Shown here: piece after piece, positions 1-13,200 of the stretch
Layout: each line of letters begins with the position of its first letter
Numbering within the stretch: the stretch's first letter is position 1
The notes under the pieces: model-generated
What the model saw: the letters and a program-made list of their open reading frames with translations, nothing else
Told to the model about the DNA's origin: nothing
Databases searched by the model: none
Assembly (NCBI RefSeq): GCF_001039355.2
Contig: NW_019775769.1
Span: 709,187 to 773,186, forward strand
Reading direction: 5' to 3'
From: Lingula anatina
Taxonomy: Eukaryota > Brachiopoda > Lingulata > Lingulida > Lingulidae
Length of the DNA stretch: 64,000 nucleotides
Made by a program: the position numbers and the translations under genes

Positions 1-57
1 AGGGTCGACTTCGCATCCGCGCGGACCCACCTTCAAAAAATTCTGAATCCGCCCCTG
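1..57 (-). mobile_element. End fragment of short TIR element (family A)
   Basis: Read on the minus strand, this begins with CAGGGGCGGATTCAGA, very close to the termini at 63332 and 63544 and to the one ending at 458. It runs off the left window edge, so only one end is visible. The CAGGG-type end resembles many non-autonomous hAT-like elements. That assignment is inference, since no transposase or clear target duplication is visible here. Confidence 0.5.
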
Positions 58-90
58 TTGTATATTGTAGGCCTCCCCCCCCCCCTCTAA

Positions 91-148
91 GGCACCGGTC
101 GCCCTTCGACGGGCCTCGAACCCCACGCCAAGGGGGTCGACTTGTCAT
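91..148 (-). mobile_element. Internal fragment of family A element
   Basis: This 58-bp block is repeated almost identically (one visible mismatch) at 341-398. Its first 16 bases, ggcaccggtcgccctt, also resemble the reverse complement of an internal part of the element at 63332-63544. It is therefore an internal piece of the same repeat family. An 11-base C run at 75-85 precedes it. Confidence 0.55.
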
Positions 149-161
149 AAGGTTACGGGCT

Positions 162-172
162 TGTTGTGTTGT

Positions 173-250
<78 letters not shown>
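162..250. repeat. Compound microsatellite (TG)n(AG)n
   Basis: A TG tract runs directly into an uninterrupted AG tract of more than 25 units. On the minus strand this reads (CT)n(CA)n, the same order as the other compound tracts in the window. Confidence 0.95.
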
Positions 251-251
<1 letters not shown>

Positions 252-340
252 ATGGCGGATTAAGGGGGGTCAACACCAATGGTCAATTCTTGAAATTACA
301 ATTTTGACTAGCTGAATCATAGTTCTAAAACGTACCAAAT

Positions 341-458
341 GGCACCGGTCGCCCTTCGACGGGCCTCGAACCCCACGCCAAGTGGGTCGACTTGTCATCC
401 GCACCGTGTCATTCCTAAAACCCGGACCCCTCTTCAAATAATCTTGGATCCGACCCTG
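341..458 (-). mobile_element. Family A element, terminal plus internal part
   Basis: The block shared with 91-148 is followed by a tail that ends at 458 in CCGACCCTG, the inverted terminus (minus-strand reading CAGGGTCGGATCCAAGA). The minus-strand translation GRIQDYLK over the terminus recurs at 63349-63370 only because the repeat DNA is shared. It does not indicate a gene. The opposite terminus is not identifiable, so the copy is partial or rearranged with the copy at 91-148. Confidence 0.55.
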
Positions 459-3400
459 TGAGAGAGCGAGAAAGAGAAAGAGAGAGGACAATTTTTCGTT
501 ATACTCGTCGCAATCACAACCAGAGAGGCGTGCGCAACTGTCGCAATGAAGACTCGTTTTTTTTGCTCCTTGCTGAAACACAATCATGTAATCAGCGTTA
601 TCGTCAGTGCTAGTGATTGTGATATTGCTTGTGTTTCATGTGTGTTGTATAAGTACACTGGTTTTATGAACATTTAGCGTTCCTTTGAGGATATTCTTCA
701 TACACAAGCTGCGTTTAAAATGCTTTGCCAATTATTGTGTAAACATCATTCAAATGACAGATGGGCCTACAGTACATGCATTAATGTCCCAAACTTAATT
801 CCCCTAGCGGCTCTATGTTTTTATTCCTTATAAAATTGTCAGTTTTATTTAATTAATTTTCAATGAGGCACTATATTCACCGAAGAATTTATCTAGAAGA
901 TTGTGAAGTATTTCAACAAATTACAGTTATTTTTTCGACTTTAGGAAATAAGATTATAGAAAGAGGCGTGACGTCATAAAAGATTGGTCTAATTTTAATA
1001 CAGATTTATTTTGAAAAATAGATTAAAATTTTGATATGAGGGGATTTTCACTTTGCCTTTAAATGCTTTTGATTAAATGGGGAAATATGTTTTGAGCAAT
1101 TTTCCATTTCATTTCATACCGATACGTGTTTATTGAATAAAACAAGGGTTTCTCAACAAAAATTGAAAGGTCATATGATTTTAATGAAAAGCACAAAAGC
1201 CAACTTCTCTGAGAGGCTATACAATACACATGAATATTCCAAGGCGCAGCATGGTACTAATGTATTGGGCAATGACGTTAGTGTCTTTACGATTACACCT
1301 AGCAAAATTACGTATTTAAGATCAGTAAAAAGTTAATGTAACATTCCTTGGAGGCTCAGTGCAGGCTGCTTTAAGGAAAAATATGACTTTTTATGATAAT
1401 AAATACAAGTAACAAGATGTTTATTATGAGATTTTTTAAAGCCTTCTCATTACTAATTTTGTTATCTAAATATCGGTTTCAAACACAAACACGTGCACGC
1501 AAAATGCATATATGCACATACATACATACACACGAGAGGTGTACTGAGCACAATATACTATAGCGATATATAAACTGTTTGCTTCCAAACACAGGTTCCG
1601 ATTCAGCTAAAATACTCTCGGGATAATATATTTTGGTATGAAAACGCCCTAAAAAACAACAGAATAGGGCTGAACATGATAACATAAATGTCTTTTTACG
1701 TCCTGCCAGCTCTCGTACTATTTTATTCAATTCATTGTAACCCAGGCATTCATATTAACATTATTATTCAAAGGTCTATTGATTTTGAGCTATTATGACA
1801 GAACCAGACATCAAAGCCTTTAAAAAAATTACAAATCCGTAAAGCCGAGCCTATTGTAATTACCACTGCATGATGAAGCGTATATTTGCCAGGTTACGGG
1901 ATTTCGCATCTCATCTGTTTCTGGACCTAAAAATCCAATACGACTGAGAGTTGCCATTGTTCTGTTATAATTAATGTGAGAAGTATGGATCTCACGTCGT
2001 TTATATGGGCTGAACCCTGAAAGGGGAAAGTCGCTACCTCGAGGCGTTCTCCGGCGCGGTAAAGCGGCGTTATTTCATCGTTTGTTCTCTGGGATGAGTT
2101 TTTACCTTTGCGACGTAATTAATAGACCGTTTTCATCGGGATCTTGCATAAAGACGCAGGGTTTGCCGTCTATCGATGAGCGGGTGTCTTTTTAAAAACT
2201 CAGACAAAAAATAAAATACCTAGACAATCACGGCATTGTTAGTGCTGCCATAGTGTCAAGACATTGTTTTGATAAAATAGACCTTTTCCAAGATGTGTAT
2301 TGAATTTTCTACTATTTATAGCGAGACAAGTCGGTTCTTAATTCATAAGCTCTTCCAATGTGCGTTTCCTCCCATTTGCCATTGACACCTTTTCAATTAT
2401 CTTTTTTTTTATAATAATTTTCGGTCCTTTTTTTTCGTAACTTTTACTTTTCCTATCTACATGACTTATGTATGTCTAAATACATATCCTTCTAATTGCC
2501 CTCTGAAAGTATTTACCAAAACTATATATTTTTCTGCCCAAGGCTTCTTTACACAAATTAGTATTCAAATAGTAATACCAATACAACAACTTATCAAACA
2601 AAACTGCACATTTCGATATATCGACTCCTCAATTATGATTTTCGATTATAGGAACCGCGCGGATAGGGATACGGTTGTTAAGTAGCCCCCACTGTCGCGA
2701 CTTAGGAGACGCCACGTTGTTACTCCGTTAAAAATTAATGTTCCCAACTCTCCTGCGGGCGATCCCCCCTTGCCTTCCCTGGTTATATCATTCTTCATTC
2801 TTTCCTTATGTGAAAACAGCGTGTTCCTCGCACACAATTACTGCTCACAGCGCGCGATTCTTCGCGCACTCGCCGGGGTCCAGCGATTACGTAAACTACA
2901 TGTTCGGCAAATGCACCGAATTTCCCTTCGTCCCATGTGAGGTCTGCAGAGTACTGCAGCAAGCAGTGGGAAAAATCTTAGAAAAAATGTATATATTTTC
3001 CTTTGTCAAATATATTTCCGTCTTTCAGCATTGGGATGGATTTTGATCGTAAGTTTTGACGGATCTTTTGTTGGTTTATTGTATTTGCTCCCAATGCTGA
3101 TTAGAAAGATCACTCATTGACTCATTTGAAGACATTTAGATAAAGATATTCATTAACGTATATGTCAAATTCGCAGTTCGTCATTATCTCTGATTTGAAC
3201 TTTTTTAACCGTTCGAATAGTTTCGATTTGTATAATTATAATTTGGTAAATAATTAATTTCTTGTCACCGTGACCTTTGGCAAAACTAAAGCAGTCCAAT
3301 GTTTACACACCACTAGTTTTATGGTGCTATCTCAGAACCCCCTGAGAGAGATATGGGAAAAGAAATAAAAGAAATTATCATAAATGTTTCGCAATGACAC

Positions 3401-6400
3401 AACTGCAGTATGTATGTATGTATGCATGTTTACTGTTAAAGAGTAATAAAAATAAACAAATATGGTATAAATGTCGTAAGTCTGACGTCGATTACATTAG
3501 GGAAAGAAAACAAAGACGCTCAGATTGACATTTAAACCTCCGCTAGACGTCGCTGTAACGATGATGAGGATTGTTTTTAATTTTTCATTGCTGTCCGTAA
3601 GTAGAACATGTGTGTCCATCTGCCCTGAGACCATTGACCTATGTCCAATATTGCGGTGACCATAACCTATTATACCTATCCCGATTCCAGAAAGAAGAAA
3701 AGCTTTTTCATTTTTTTGAAAAATGATTATTAGCAAAACAACTATAAAATTTTGAAAACAGAACTTACGATTGGATAGACAAAAATTAAAATGTAATGAA
3801 AAATATGGGGAAATAATTCGGATACGCCTATGCACGGTTAGAAAATCGTCCAGCAGGAAAAATGTCAAAGAAAAGCAAAAGCAAAACTCTTTATAAAGGG
3901 AAAGACTTGCATGAATATGGTTATGGGGCATTATGTGAATCAATTTTTTTTTCAGCTCAAGAAAATCGACCCTATAAAATAGCCGTAAGATATCCATAGT
4001 GTAATTATTCCAGGGTATTCACGTATTTTTTTCATGCGCCCTGAACCGAATTGATTGCTTGAGAGAACCGCAGTGCGTCTTACGGGGAACAAAATGCCGT
4101 CTAAAATTTAGTTCGGGCGGTTTTCGTTGCGCTGAAAGCTGCGAAAATTGACACCCTTGTCATTTTTGCCAACTAAATGCACATTAATATTACCACAAAT
4201 ATTTAAGCCTCTCTTTTAATTACTGCCTTTCTCCACCCCCAGTTGGCAAAATTTGAGCCCCCTGCACCTGTGCGCGCGCTTGGTTTCACGCGCACAATAT
4301 CTCCACTAACGCGCTCACAATACTGTTGCTCGTTCCTTTACTTGAATGGGTTATTTGGTATGATTCAACATCAAACTACATTATTCCCCATTATACGACA
4401 ATTAAAACTATCTCGCTATTTGCTTTTTGTAATACGCGTGCACAATGGTAGCTAAGAAAAGTCTTAGCCATTCTCCTGCATGTTTGTATTTTCGCCTCGG
4501 TTTCCGCCATTCTTTTTACAGACGATTCGAAAAGGTGAGAGAACTGGATTACAATAACGCCGTATAGACTGCGGTGGGTCGAAGTAAATGAACACCACTT
4601 TTCTCTCTTCCGTTCCTGCCAAAATAGTTCAGTTCTTTTATTGAATTAAATAAGACTGCAAAATTAAAAAAGGCACCTCGGGGACATTGAGGCATTGTGC
4701 AGACAAAACCGTCAAGTTTTTCAAACACTCGATAACTTTTAACGCTGACACTGAGCAAAGATGGTCGAACCTGGCCATTGTGAGAGAAGAAACACACCAT
4801 CGTGGAGACGTGACTTTTATGAAGTACAGAGAAAACAAACACAGCATATTTCCCATTGCTTTGCTGAATACCAACTAAATGCAACCTTTTATTTCCTTTT
4901 AGAAGCTCCTTTCCCGTCTATTACAGTTTTTAATTGTGCAACATTTACACAAATTTTAACTGATGTCCCGACGCTTTTCTCCACACTAAATACAGGTTGC
5001 GTATTACCGCAGATGTCTGTATGGGCAAGGTTAAGCGTTGGGGAATACGGGTAAACAAACCGTAATGATGGTTTAGAAAACATTTCGATCACGAATTAAA
5101 TATTATTGATTAAGACTATTAAGCTTAAGGACACAAAGATATCACAGGTTCGATCCGAAAGACTTGCGGCTGGGGGTTGCGGGTATTGTTTGGGCCCAGA
5201 AGGCGCACCTGCCAGATTTTTTGATTATTGGCATATTAACAATGGTTACAGGTGTTTGATGGGTGAAATGCACGAGGACAGGGAAATCTACCTTGTTGAT
5301 TTCATGAAATTGACGTGCCCGGTCGATTACACCTCCCATAAATTCTAACCAGGATCGATAGAAAAGAGCTTAAAAACGATCAGGGATCAGCGCCTGATCT
5401 TTGCCAATACACGCCTTTTAGGGTAAATCATTATTTTCATTTTATGCAACTGACCCACGAGCACTTAGTATCAATTCGTGCCACTTATATTATCGACTGG
5501 GATTAGAGAAATGGAAGTGCAAGGTCTAATGAGCAGTCACGGGCTGTTGGCAAATCCTGGCGGATCTTTGAAAAAATAATTAATTTAGAAAATGCAGAGC
5601 CAAATCAACAATGCATATCGAGAGCGCTTTGCAGTATGAATTATTTACACGCATCTCTCACTTTCGGATATTACTACCTCTAACTCATTATTCAGAATTT
5701 TAAAACTTTATTTGAAAAAAATTATAATTATGAAATAAAATCCTATGTTTATGCATGCAAATAATGTTCAACAATACAAAGAAATTAAACAATATAAAAC
5801 ATGATAAAAAACATACACATGGTATACATCATTTAAAATTTTTGCATTAATACTGTAAAAAGCATGGTTTATCTAATAAAAGCAATTTTTAATTTACTCA
5901 ATTCCTGCTCCATTTCTTTCCAGTGATGTTCTCAAACCAAAATACAGCTGTAAAAAAAAAAAACGTGTTGATTTTGGACGATATTCCACGTGTGTCTTGT
6001 GTTCACATTGCCGATATCGGCTATCAGAGATACCAACAACTGTCAGGCGTTCCTCACCTTCGCCCTGTTGCCAAATCACATTATCTTCATTGCCCCCATG
6101 CCGTGCCAACCCAATAGTTTAGACCACCCTATGTCATTAACTTAATGAAGGAAGGTGGGTCAATGCAAGCCGAACGCCTAAAGATTCAAAATTAATTATT
6201 TATTCAACAAACACAAGAAAAGGTGTCAATGATTTCGCGTGTTGTTCGAGAGCCTTCCCCCAGCACACGTGAGTTTTCGCAGGTGAGAGCGCCCCGCACG
6301 CGAGGCGAGGTAAAATTTTCTTGGTGTTTTTCAACCGGCGTTGTCTCTAAGTGTGGGTATTGCAGAGTTCAGCGAGAGATAGCTGAGTTATGTAAATAGA

Positions 6401-7277
6401 GGAAACGTAAAATAACAAGAAACAATCAAGAACCGAGTCGGTTATTCCAGTGGGCATTGCCTTTCAGACATGGAAATAATTTAATAAAACGGCTCGGGTT
6501 ATTTTAGAGTTTTTTCTCTGCTTTCTCTCTCGCCGCCAGGTGTTAGTTAGTGGTTTATTACACTGACAGCTAAATAGAACCAAGATAAGTCAACAGTTCA
6601 AAATATGAATAAAACGCCCTGATGATAAAAACAATCTGCTTGAATACGCTTGTCATAGTGAGGTAGAGATAAAATAGACTCACTGGTTGACAAATTATAC
6701 TTTTTTTGCTTAGAAGGGATTTTCTGGATAAAAAATTGTAAAAATCAGTTATTTTTGATTTCTCAGAATATATTGAATATCAAAACAACACGTGCACGCA
6801 TGAATAAGACAAATAACGCGAAATGCGAAAGTACACAATATTATTTGTTTTTAATGACTCAATTTCAGTTTCCCTATTGGCAAGTGCTCCAATATAAAAA
6901 TATATTTTTCTCAATATAGCAAAAAAATAAAAATATATGTAAAATATTCATACATTCTTAATACTAGTATCTCTAAGCCAGTTATGTATATGTAACAAAA
7001 GTCAGACAAAAAAGAATCCAACCTTTTTTTCGTTTTTTAAAATTATATTCAATCAAATTGAATAAATAGATTAATAAATAAAACATTTGTCTCTTTAAGC
7101 AATGATTCTACTAATACTTTTTTATTTTGATTAAATAGATTTTTATATAAATTAAGAAAAAATGGGAAAACAGTCCATATAAATCGCTGTTGCTTGACCG
7201 TGTTCGTTTCTTTTTACTCTGTTGAAATAAGACCTGGAACACGTAACATTTTTCTCATTCACTTTAATTAACGTCCG
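459..7277. other. Intergenic, no supported gene
   Basis: AT-rich DNA with short homopolymers and small GTAT/ACAT tetranucleotide tracts (about 1518-1531 and 3407-3428). The longest open frame is a 166-codon minus-strand frame at 3497-3997. It is rich in Phe, Leu and Ile, matches no domain I recognise, and looks like chance in AT-rich DNA. A GC-richer patch at 2690-2960 has short frames on both strands without recognisable content. Confidence 0.6.
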
Positions 7278-7385
7278 ATGACTCATGGTTAGCTCGCTGT
7301 CTGGCAGGCACCTGTCAAAATTCCTCTGGGCAGCACGTGGTCATCGACGTCATCATCCTGACGTAACAACACCTGGCTGACGTCA
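7278..7385. promoter_or_regulatory. Candidate enhancer: AP-1 site plus three CRE-type sites
   Basis: Seen in the sequence: ATGACTCAT (7278-7286, full AP-1 site), CACGTG E-box (7334-7339), GACGTCAT (7346-7353), TGACGTAA (7359-7366) and the palindromic CRE TGACGTCA (7378-7385). Four bZIP-type sites and an E-box in about 108 bp of AT-rich DNA is denser than expected by chance. That it is a working enhancer, or acts on FoxC 20 kb away, is inference. Confidence 0.35.
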
Positions 7386-7746
7386 CGAATCCCTCCAAGT
7401 GAACTGAAAAGACAAACGTTTGATAATTATTAGTCGAATTTTACTACAAAAAAAAGGAAACTTGGTAAAACGCTAAAAATCGAATTTATCCCTTTCAAAT
7501 TGTATTGTTCATGCTTTTACAAGAATGTGATGAAGAATCATAAACAGTAATCTCAACCAAGTACATAACTCCACTAATACTTGAAAATGTTAATTTTTCT
7601 AAACATTTATTCTTGAGATTTTCAGATTATCAAATAATGAGCAAAGCATGATTTCCACAGATTTGTCCCATGAAAACTTTGGTACATAGATCAAGCGTTG
7701 GTGCTTTATCTCTACCTTTTATTATTTTCAAAATTAAATTTCATCA

Positions 7747-7816
<70 letters not shown>

Positions 7817-8925
7817 TGTATCAGTATGTACTCTTGCCTTGTCTCGGTTGAAAACCTGTTGAATACCAAACACCTTCACCGTCGGGAAGATTGCATTAAT
7901 TGCAACTTATATGATTATGAAATAATAGGCATTTAATTCTGACAAAAGACGATTGTGAAAATGAAAGATCATTTTCGAAGCCAAATCCGGGGTTTCTCCC
8001 CATTTCACGGACACTTTCCCGCGTTTCCAAATGAGACCCTGGATTAAGTCTGCGATTGCATAACCAACTCAAACAGCAATTAATGGTGTCTATGGCGTTC
8101 ATTGCCTAATCGATGCCACTGTTATGCTTGTCGAAACTTTGGTTACATTCTGGTCTCCACAGCTTACGCAACAAGGTTCCATCTTTATTGTTCAAAAGTC
8201 ACGTATCGATTTTCGTGACGTAAATAGCACACATGGTTGAAGAGGCGTGGATATCGGACCGTTAATTAAATGTACTGAAACGCTGAAGAATTAATACGTC
8301 AGTGTTTATCTGACCGTATCAGTGCATTGAATATCCCAAAGAGAGTGAAAAAAATAGAAGTAAAAATTCTAAAAAATAAGGCGCGCGTTTAATCTCCCTG
8401 TATAATTTCTTAGCGTTCATTTTCAGTAACTGCCATTCAAGGTGAACCTTTTTGCAGATGGACAGACGCTCAAGTGTCAGTTTTGGATTTTACATTACAA
8501 GTTTGACTAGATCTTATTTTATCATAATCTTCCTCTGGCCTGCAGATATGATAACTGATTGCTCTAAATATCATCTCCTACTGCAATAATTACCAATTAT
8601 GAATTTTTATCAATGTGACAGAAGAACATCAAATTGCTTTATCAGATTCGAACTAGACTCGAAAGGTAATAAATTGATATTAGTTGATATATGAAGCAAT
8701 TTATTATCATTGAAAGTTTTGTGTAACTGTCTTTGAGATGATTGTCTATGACAACTGTAATGAAATGTTATCTTACATCATTGCATAAGTAATTTTGTTA
8801 AATGCGTCTTAATTTTGTTAATTTTTTGGGATACCTCTTGTTGAGGTAATTGAATGAAGATAGACTATCTGTGCATTTGTACTGCAAAGCATATACTATA
8901 TTCTGTTACTGATTTTATTTTTGCA

Positions 8926-8928
<3 letters not shown>
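7386..8928. other. Intergenic with (TTA)n tract
   Basis: A pure ATT/TTA trinucleotide tract lies at about 7750-7816. The open frame across it encodes only an isoleucine run. A further TGACGTAA site is at 8216-8223. No gene is recognisable. Confidence 0.6.

Positions 8929-9003
<75 letters not shown>
8929..9003. repeat. Compound microsatellite (CT)n(CA)n
   Basis: A CT tract (about 17 units) passes directly into a CA tract (about 20 units). After a short gap and a T run, a second small CT tract follows at about 9018-9030. Leu-Ser and Thr-His repeats in two frames come from the tract and are not protein-coding evidence. Confidence 0.95.
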
Positions 9004-9005
<2 letters not shown>

Positions 9006-9030
9006 CTTCTTTTTTTTCTCTCTCTCTCTC

Positions 9031-10225
9031 ATCCGCCGTTCTTGTCCCTTTAGTTCCCATTCATTGCCCGGTCTATTACGTAAATATTGTTGATAGTATG
9101 GGTAAATCAGTGCATCGTGAAATTTATCAAGTTAATGATGATGTCATTTTAATTGCCGCGTTAGTGCCATGTCAACGATCACGTTACAGTAAGGTCAGTG
9201 AGGAAGAAAACCAGAAAGATGGATAGATGGTCTACTAGTGAGGTTTTCTGGCTTAACCCACAGGGATGCTTAGAGCTGTGGGATAGCACTCATCATGAAA
9301 AAAAGGGGGGGGGGAATGAAAAACTCGCTTCTTATTTTAATATAAACTGTAGCAAATGGCTATTTCTCTAAAATTAGACCAATTATTTTAAGGGTTTAGA
9401 TTACCATGCTTGACTGGTATGAACAAATTGTCTCTCGTTTGTGCGAAATATTTGTTCATTCGTGACCAAACTTTTCAGTATTTGAGACTTTCTACAAAGT
9501 CTGTTCAAAGATGGAATCTTATAATTCTGTTTAGTACATTAATTACTTAATTAATGACATTTGCTAGTTGTGTTTTTTGGGTAGCTGGGGCTGAGATTTA
9601 AAGGTTCCTCCAAAAAATCAAGGTTTTCTTTAAGTAAAACCATTTGGTTTGGAATTTAATCATTCAGAGAGCTCTTTTTAATCGGTTGTATTAAGTCAGT
9701 GCGTCCCTAGCTGCCAGCCCTCTTCAATCAATCGGTGTCAAGGTTTTTCCATCGCACTGGCGGTGAACCCAAACGCACGTCCAAATCTGATGATGATATG
9801 TGACTTCTACCCAAACGCGACGTCTGCAAGGAACGCTCCTCGCGAGAGAAAACTTGACAATCTGAACGGGCAATTTCGAAACGCTAAATAGCCCTGGTAA
9901 ATTGACCATCAGTATCAATCTAGCCGGTACATCTCGGTACATCTTTGTTAAACTGTAATTACGGAAAAGTGCCGCACTGGGGATAGGTCCTGGTAGACCT
10001 TTGCCAGAAAAATATATTAAGAAGTTCGTGAAGTTTGCAAAGAAGATTCACATTTTGGAAACCCTGTTTTAAACCTTCAGTACAACTGTAATGTAATGCA
10101 TCATCTATTTAAAAATAGTTACTTCCTTACTTACTTCCCAGAATATAAGCTATTTATTAAAAAGTCAAAGGGCATGAAAAATTAATGATGAGAGACTGTC
10201 TTAACCTTTGCATTATTTTTTGACA
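9031..10225. other. Intergenic, no supported gene
   Basis: Only short chance open frames are present (for example 9724-9942 on the minus strand) with no recognisable domain. A 10-base G run lies near 9305. Confidence 0.55.
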
Positions 10226-10296
10226 AAGAGAGAGAGGGAGGGAGAGAGAGAGGGAGAGAGAGGGAGGGAGAGAGAGAAGGAGGGAGGGAGGGAGGA
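10226..10296. repeat. Purine tract (GA/GGGA)n
   Basis: A degenerate purine-only tract of GAGA and GGGA units on the + strand. It could adopt triplex or G-rich structures, but nothing shows a function. Confidence 0.9.
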
Positions 10297-13200
10297 AGTC
10301 GCTCAGTAATGACCACGTCAGCCCTGCAAGCGATGATTGCTAGTGAAAGCCTGTGGGAGGCGAAACGCTCACGTGGCGACAGAGTGAAAAACAAGGCTCT
10401 CTGTCACAACCTACGGTCCTCCCAGCTGTCTGCGCTTGTCACCGGTGACAGCCGGACAGAAAATGGCGTTTGACTACTGGAAACTAGAGCTATTGATAAT
10501 TAAGAAGTCACTGAGGACGAAAACGATTTGTGCTAGGATTTCTATGAACCCCTGTCCATCTTCGTTACTTTTTTTATTATAATTTATATCTTTTTGGATT
10601 TTTGTGTGTTTTTCAAATTTTTTCACCTTTCAGTTTTAGGGAAATAACTTAGTGTCAAGTAAAAGTGTTCCTTTCTTCATATCTTTTTTGTCGCCTCTTT
10701 TTTCATCAAAAGATAAGCTAACATTTTTATACGATCCAAAATTACATTCATTCTACACAACTTTTCTTTGGTTGATTGACCGCTACTTTTAAATTCCACA
10801 GCGTTTTTTCTCTTACAATTTCCTGATAACACACCAAGCTCCATAAATTCTATTCTGACACCGGTACACTCTGAAAGAATTCTCATTTTACTAATTAACC
10901 AGAAAATGGCCGCGGGCACATTTCCGGGATAACGACCAAATTCCTCAGAAATCAAACTCCTCTTTAAAACTTATATAGGCACCTGATGCGCGTTCCGTCT
11001 TGTGGATTATCATGTTGAAAGCTGGTGAAAAGTTTAATTTTTCTACGCAACATATGTTTTGAACATTGCGGCTTTGAGATTATCGGGCAGAATGATTGAT
11101 GGCCCGTCATTGGCTAATTAATGGCCACTTAAACCTGTCGCGAGAGCCAAGGAGGACCGAAAAGGCGAAAAGGTGCCCGGTAAATAATTCTCAGAAAATT
11201 ATAACGCTGGTTGATTGCCTCTCTAGCATATAAGTCAGCTGGTGCTGATATAAATCAAGCTAAATGTTCACAAAACCCACTTATGATTTTTGTATTTCGC
11301 TTGAAGAAAAAATTCGAGTTTAGAGCTAACAGTTTTGTCTGGACTGTTTTTCTCCTGTAATTGCTTTCAATAAAGCTTTGTATACAGAAGACTTGTTATT
11401 CTGTTTCCCGAACTGCTCTGACTTCTAGAATATTCATCACACCGTTGTCTGTACCTAATTAGTTTTAATATTAAGTCATATACTGCTCGAATACGTCTTC
11501 TTCTTGTAAATACAATTGACACTCCCTTGTTAGCTAAACTTACCTATGAAAATAACTTAGCCTATAAAATGGTATATAAAAGGTTTTATCAAGTAACTGT
11601 AATTTCTGAATCTCATTTTACAACATGTTATACAACTTAAAAAATTCAATCCCTTTCCGATATTGAAACATTTAGAAATGACAAGCAATATAAACTAAAA
11701 ATCAGTTATGTTTGCACAGACGACGGAATTTTCTAAATGTTTTTTATTTTCAGTTTTTGATGGCCTTATCGCCAAAATCAGCGGACAACTGAGCTAATAT
11801 ATAAAGAGTTGCTTCTTCATATAACGTTTTATCATTTTAATGATATTAAAGTATTTAATCGTGCTCACTAAAATTTCTACAAGATACAACAGTCTCCACA
11901 TGGACGAGGTACCAGTGCTTCGTTACTTACGATTTTAATTGATCCGGAATTAGGAGGGTTTACTACAAAGCAGCAAGTCATTTGTTCCTCGATCTCCTTA
12001 TCGGATGTCTTAAAAGAGATAATCCTAAGGTGGTTCTAGAATTCTTACCTTTATACAAATACAACTGTTGTATGTCCCAGAACCGTCTTGTTATTACGAT
12101 GCGGGTATTTATTACTTGATTATGCGTGATTGTGAAACACCGATGTATCAGTCAATACCTTTCCCACCGTGATATTTTGGGTCATATCGTAATCTATGTA
12201 TTTATTCGCAAATCCCTTGGTTTATCCTGTCATCTTTTAAGCCAGTTATTTGAATGTTTGCACGAAGGTTGCTTACCCAGTGATATATCCGTACCCTTAC
12301 CCAATCAAGCAACTTGCTTATCTGTTGATTTATCTGTTTGCTTATTTGTGGACAAAACTTAACCTCATTTTTTTCTTCTCTCTGTTTATACATTTCCGAG
12401 CATATTTTGCTATGAGTATCGTCATAATAGTTTGTGTGCCCCAACTTTGTTTTCTTGTTAGTTTTGCAAGTGTTTGTCTAGGCGTTTTAACGTTTGGACC
12501 TACTACTTGTACCTCAGTAAAATAACCACAATTTTCACTGCTGAAAAAAAAAGAAAACCCCGAGACAGTGGTCGCAGCTGAGGTTTATTGTGGGTTCTTT
12601 TCCAAGATTTTTTCCTTTGGTTTTGACTTAATTGGCATCTAATGGCAAATATGCGTCTATGTGGAAATGACTTTGATCAGAAATAGTCTGACACGCTTAG
12701 ATTTTCGGATTCCAAGAAAAAAGTTATTATCCTACTCATTAACAAGTACAACAGCCATTGTTTTAAACTCAAGAGAAAGAACAGTTATTATCGTGCGCTA
12801 TAGACTTATGGAAAAAATTACGATAGATGATATTTTCAATATATAAAATTCAGTTCTAGAAGGATAACTAATAATTTCATTTGTCTGTTTTATCCACAAA
12901 AATTACAACTATAAAACATAAACAAAAACAAACGATTGTTACTTGAAATACAGAGCAAAAACTTATTAACTTACTAGTTAATTGTTATTGGCGGGTTTGT
13001 ATTTAGCAATGAAATTTCAATATTCTGTTGGTTAAGTACTCTATAATAACAGCCACTCAATATTTAACGGCAGAAAGTGTGTTGTAATACATTTAAAAAT
13101 TACTCGAAAAACCATTCACACAAAATTGTACATTTAAATGAGATATTAAAAAAAAATAATTGATATTTGTAAGAAGACGTATTAGTGGAGACTTTGACGA

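Noticed and set aside
91-148. GGTTCGAGGCC (minus strand) as a B-box-like SINE promoter
   Set aside because: The block belongs to an element with inverted CAGGG-type ends, so a DNA-transposon fragment is the better reading.
3497-3997. 166-codon minus-strand frame
   Set aside because: Hydrophobic, low-complexity translation typical of AT-rich DNA. No domain, signal or splice context.
5147-5157. GGTTCGATCCG, like a tRNA B box
   Set aside because: No A box at the right distance and no cloverleaf. Not a tRNA or tRNA-derived SINE that I can support.
7670-7936. 88-codon frame with an isoleucine run
   Set aside because: Produced by the (ATT)n microsatellite.
8854-9226. Frames with Leu-Ser and Thr-His repeats
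   Set aside because: Produced by the (CT)n(CA)n microsatellite.
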